This document shows, piece after piece, positions 7,401 to 8,532 of a stretch of DNA of 8,532 nucleotides. The stretch is taken from NCBI GenBank assembly GCA_021806345.1, contig JAJZXP010000055.1, positions 1 through 8,532 of the forward strand, in the 5' to 3' direction. The notes under the pieces are model-generated. The model ran no database searches. It saw only the letters and a program-made list of their open reading frames with translations, and was not told the DNA's origin. Within the stretch, counting starts at the first letter, position 1. Each line of letters begins with the position of its first letter. Source of the DNA: Thermoplasmata archaeon (GTDB lineage: Archaea > Thermoplasmatota > Thermoplasmata > Thermoplasmatales > Thermoplasmataceae). The position numbers were made by a program, and so were the translations under genes.

Positions 7401-8044
7401 AAATCAATTATAGAATAAATGGCTCTATTATTTTAATTGATATTTTAAAAGATGGTAATTATTCAGTAATTTTAAAGTTTGTGAATTATTGTGGGAATTC
7501 GGTATATATGTATTATAATTTTACTGAAGAGTATTATACTTATATACAGAAAGTTAATTTAAATTTCTCGCTCTTTTTTAATGAATTTAATGCCAATGTC
7601 AATTTAATTGGTTATTCTACCAACAAAGTCAATATTTCTTGGTTGTGTAATGGCAAAATTATTGGTGTGGGAAATAAAATAAGTAGGGTAATTCCAAACG
7701 GGGTAGATCACATTCAGGTTTTAATAGTTGGAAGTAATAAAACTATATACAGTAACTTAACAATTTTTTCTTTATCTTCTCTAGTGCTTGAATATGGATC
7801 TATGATCTCATTAGGGCTTATTTTATTAATCAAATTACCATTACGCTTTAACAATGAAGATTTATATTTATTCATACTTGATAACCAAAACCGCAAGATT
7901 AAATATATAAGAAAACTTGCAATGAAAAAACGTTACGGAAGAATTAGATTTAAAAAGGCATTAAAAATTCTTATAATTAACGGAAAAATTGAGATCAGAA
8001 TTGATCCCAACGGAGAACAGTGGTTATTAAGGAAAAAGGAATGA
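4484..8044 (+). CDS. Giant secreted, sequon-rich membrane-anchored surface protein with basic wHTH-like tail, 1186 aa
   Basis: I do not recognise a named family. Residues 1-20 (MIRTTTYLLIFLILSPAFFV) form a signal peptide. The ectodomain (about 25-1093) is Asn/Ser/Tyr/Phe-rich, poor in charge, and carries about 64 N-x-S/T sequons by hand count, none in the last 90 residues. Residues 240-490 show recurring strand pairs (FLFVSKNTSLYSF, IILIKTNGALYTYGN), perhaps a beta-propeller. From about 548 on, sandwich-like units recur with a G.Y.V.L...G...Y..T pattern (about 548-582, 633-668, 721-755, 823-855, 903-937, 989-1020). One membrane span lies at about 1094-1116, followed by a tail with 20 Lys/Arg against 7 Asp/Glu. 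The tail can be read as helices 1125-1135, 1139-1150 and 1154-1165 plus a beta wing 1168-1182 (IEIRIDPNGEQWLL), i.e. a winged helix-turn-helix. A TAA upstream in frame (4433-4435) and the signal peptide support this ATG. The base composition is far more AT-rich than its neighbours. A plain S-layer or adhesin glycoprotein is the main alternative. Confidence 0.85.
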   Translation: MIRTTTYLLIFLILSPAFFVHDLQSFNSNSKAIYGNTLDNTYNISQINSTASGFEFSKLNSSFNVEGADYYNYSGVLINFTGNFLSFNFSWNDQSSYSMTEIYFLLHYETIEFKVELGVETNSTIYTSNPKKPLAFLPMNHQVHFSFLIGNNSPYFWICKNNSFSYFHVNSVNVTKSNSNFLKLYGKYYFMSISNISTSCKNKFYGTFRTSLNTPTKQLLLTAHKFYSNRTLGPIFDNRSDTFLFVSKNTSLYSFNEFTGNLQKFYKLHNSILTNEYSGNWHIYLYFNSIQNQTLLSVNKTNFYVKKFIFYENSSFFVYNNGKPFIFNKSSYFSITSIGKITEINNKLIPRNYSLKSIFVAKREIYYLFKNNSSLILYELLGNELYRVLLIHNCLLFYTYNYTSHSTLPEIYIENISLYEILFLNQYSKQYLISYGENLSLYSNVNISFLCMGQNISQIDGIVQYVTGGNGIILIKTNGALYTYGNCIPLTNLSINCSKFYTVVKSGDVNTSVVSCINYTEKIMIGNFTQTQNNTSTFMLNLTQLKSLVYNYTIKVINIQGYEQTSTGKIEVDNSVPNIRILTNTTLGVFNNESLHFAIQDPIGVLNEEILIGNSVYFYYSKYVNITVPYSRGIKSLNVTFSIHDDWGINFKRTLKFAYYVQNVTNFSTNLYNGEIVNKNNLSINEFSTSSNVSTFQILILNKETNSSLFYNFTKNLDITLNNGDYLVSLYCIFKTGRNVFLKDYNITVMSNLPTIMVSGLHRRYYSFFTNSQNNSLNLFANSTISGNWVVNLYAPNGLCNVFYNSGKTFRLVINKNNINSNLSGIFILNYTLVTINHYNVSFQKSFFVNETTPFSSTNKILYINSSIFSIYKNFNFLFRNNVRSYILMNNISYSLYENFSFNNSGIFSYDIYSFNDANSFSRLNITFFVSFSPPIISIKGENDPQFSSIVRLQYSSISPIPLAQISIIKPYKINYRINGSIILIDILKDGNYSVILKFVNYCGNSVYMYYNFTEEYYTYIQKVNLNFSLFFNEFNANVNLIGYSTNKVNISWLCNGKIIGVGNKISRVIPNGVDHIQVLIVGSNKTIYSNLTIFSLSSLVLEYGSMISLGLILLIKLPLRFNNEDLYLFILDNQNRKIKYIRKLAMKKRYGRIRFKKALKILIINGKIEIRIDPNGEQWLLRKKE

Positions 8045-8128
8045 TTTAGATTTATGATGAATAACTTAATCTCCAATTCCTTCCATTTTAGATAATATGT
8101 ATGCCTAATCTTTCTGTTATGGCCTTTG

Positions 8129-8152
8129 TTTTTTCGACATCTCTGATTTTTT
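8129..8152 (+). terminator. Possible T-tract terminator after the surface-protein gene
   Basis: Two T6 runs (8129-8134 and 8147-8152) lie about 85-110 nt past the stop codon. Archaeal transcription often ends at such U-tracts without a hairpin. Many T-runs also occur inside the gene itself, so this is weak evidence. Confidence 0.3.
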
Positions 8153-8204
8153 CATTCATCGCCATTTTTCAGCACGTTAATACCTATCTTTGTCATTTTG
8201 AACT

Positions 8205-8300
8205 CTACAATTCAATTGGAAGTTTTCCCAGAAGCCTTTTCTGCTCCTTTGTCAGTTCAACCTGTAAATGGCCCCCGGTCGTGTAAACTACTTCCCGAAC
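8205..8300 (-). pseudogene. C-terminal relic of a probable transposase (31 codons and stop)
   Basis: Read on the minus strand, 8300 down to 8205 gives an open end VREVVYTTGGHLQVEL followed by TKEQKRLLGKLPIEL and TAG. The pattern (basic strand, V.Y..GG...V.LTKEQ..LL..L, stop) resembles the C-terminal tails of large DDE transposases such as IS4/IS1634-type elements. That is recognition by eye, not a search. The frame is closed upstream by TAG at 8303-8301, exactly where the putative IS630 left end begins, so the rest of the gene was probably removed or displaced there. It cannot make a functional protein. A C-terminal scrap of some other gene is possible. Confidence 0.4.
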
Positions 8301-8304
8301 CTAG

Positions 8305-8314
8305 TGTCATGACA
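8305..8314. repeat. Perfect palindrome TGTCATGACA near the probable IS left end
   Basis: TGTCATGACA is identical to its reverse complement. It lies 2 nt after a TA dinucleotide (8302-8303), the target that IS630/Tc1-type elements duplicate, and 49 nt before the transposase ATG. It may be part of the terminal inverted repeat or a transposase or regulator binding site. Confidence 0.45.
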
Positions 8315-8328
8315 ATGTTATAATACGG

Positions 8329-8338
8329 TATATTTATC
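8329..8338 (+). promoter_or_regulatory. TATA-box promoter of the IS630-like transposase
   Basis: GTATATTTAT is centred about 29 nt before the ATG at 8363, a good archaeal TATA match at leaderless or short-leader spacing. No Shine-Dalgarno is seen before the ATG (CAATCACTATG). Confidence 0.55.
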
Positions 8339-8362
8339 TATCCTTATTGCCTATCAATCACT

Positions 8363-8532
8363 ATGAAAAGAATATCTGTGGAAATTGATGAGAAAACTCT
8401 ATCGGAACTGAATAGTATTGTAAGGAAGGGGATGAGAACCGTCAGGGTGGTGACACACGCGAGGATACTTCTTCTCTCTCATTCCGGGAGAAGGAGTGAT
8501 GAAATTGCTGAGATACTGGGTGTTGATCCGGA
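8363..8532 (+). CDS. IS630-family transposase, N-terminal helix-turn-helix (3'-truncated by window edge)
   Basis: Fifty-six codons are visible. After a short lead (MKRISVEIDEKTLSEL) comes the stretch RTVRVVTHARILLLSHSGRR at about residues 25-44, then SDEIAEILGVDP at 45-56. This is the characteristic opening of IS630 transposases: an R...R..ILL helix followed by a helix-turn-helix of the form G.S..EIA..LGV. In the family, this part binds the terminal repeats and is followed by a DDE/DDD catalytic domain, which is outside the window, so it cannot be told whether the transposase is intact or split by a frameshift. The ATG at 8363 is the first in frame and fits the TATA box at 8329-8338. A stand-alone regulator with the same helix-turn-helix is a less likely alternative. 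Confidence 0.8.
   Translation, partial: MKRISVEIDEKTLSELNSIVRKGMRTVRVVTHARILLLSHSGRRSDEIAEILGVDP

Larger units (their letters stand above)
8045..8362. other. Gene-poor remnant region between surface-protein gene and IS630-like transposase
   Basis: This 318-nt stretch has no intact gene. From left to right it holds the two T-tracts, a 25-codon minus-strand open frame (8088-8165) with no recognisable similarity, a 31-codon minus-strand relic of what looks like a transposase C-terminus (8205-8300), a perfect 10-bp palindrome (8305-8314), and the promoter of the transposase. I see no tRNA or other structured RNA in it. Its composition returns toward the flanking chromosome from about 8205 on. 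Confidence 0.6.
8304..8532 (+). mobile_element. Left part of an IS630-family insertion sequence (runs off the window)
   Basis: The element is inferred from the IS630-type transposase N-terminus at 8363, a short 5' leader starting after a TA at 8302-8303, and the abrupt end of another coding relic at the same place. The exact left boundary cannot be proved, because the right end and its inverted repeat lie beyond the window. Confidence 0.45.

Noticed and set aside
4484..8044. Reading the AT-rich 4-8 kb region as repeats, CRISPR or non-coding DNA
   Set aside because: One uninterrupted 1186-codon frame with signal peptide, sequons and membrane span explains it; no evenly spaced direct repeats were seen.
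8101..8286. 61-codon plus-strand open frame after the surface-protein gene
   Set aside because: It is antisense to the transposase-like relic, has no ribosome binding site or promoter, and shows no domain.
8045..8362. tRNA or other structured RNA in the gap before the IS
   Set aside because: No cloverleaf-compatible arms or T-loop (GTTCRA) sequence in a proper context was found on either strand.

Overview
The window looks like a piece of an archaeal chromosome, most likely from an acidophilic, wall-less Thermoplasmatales-type organism (Ferroplasma/Thermoplasma/Cuniculiplasma relatives). This is an inference. The supporting signs are a stand-alone glutaminase subunit of GMP synthase, an archaeal-type glutamyl-tRNA synthetase, a NOG1 GTPase, TATA-box promoters placed for leaderless transcripts next to genes with GGTGA-type ribosome binding sites, and a huge Asn/Ser/Thr-rich surface protein full of N-glycosylation sequons.

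Layout. (1) Positions 1-576, plus strand: the 3' half of guaAA (GMP synthase glutaminase subunit) followed 3 nt later by a small PRC-barrel protein whose ribosome binding site is built into the guaAA stop codon. (2) Positions 577-3360, minus strand: a tightly overlapping operon read DUF1059 small protein -> NOG1-family GTPase -> glutamyl-tRNA synthetase (gltX). It converges on the guaAA/PRC pair with no base between the two stop codons. (3) Positions 3423-4331, minus strand: an MscS-type mechanosensitive channel with its own leaderless promoter. (4) Positions 4484-8044, plus strand: a 1186-residue, very AT-rich gene for a secreted, membrane-anchored, heavily sequon-bearing protein. Its basic cytoplasmic tail of about 70 residues looks like a winged helix-turn-helix. 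(5) Positions 8045-8532: a mobile-element graveyard and junction. A 31-codon C-terminal relic that resembles a transposase end lies on the minus strand, directly abutting the probable left end of an IS630-family element whose transposase starts at 8363 and runs off the window.

How the genes fit together. Segments 1-2 are core housekeeping (purine nucleotide synthesis, ribosome assembly, tRNA charging). Segments 3-4 are envelope functions: osmotic release and a surface glycoprotein transcribed divergently from a shared 152-nt spacer. The GC content changes sharply at this spacer, from about 45-50% in sampled 60-nt lines of the housekeeping and mscS genes to about 20% in a sampled line of the surface-protein gene. 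The most notable candidate for an undescribed system is the 1186-residue protein. Its architecture (signal peptide, propeller-like half, series of beta-sandwich-like repeats, one membrane span, candidate DNA-binding tail) suggests a membrane-tethered one-component sensor or regulator at the cell surface. It may act on the operator-like inverted repeat in front of its own start codon; this remains a hypothesis.
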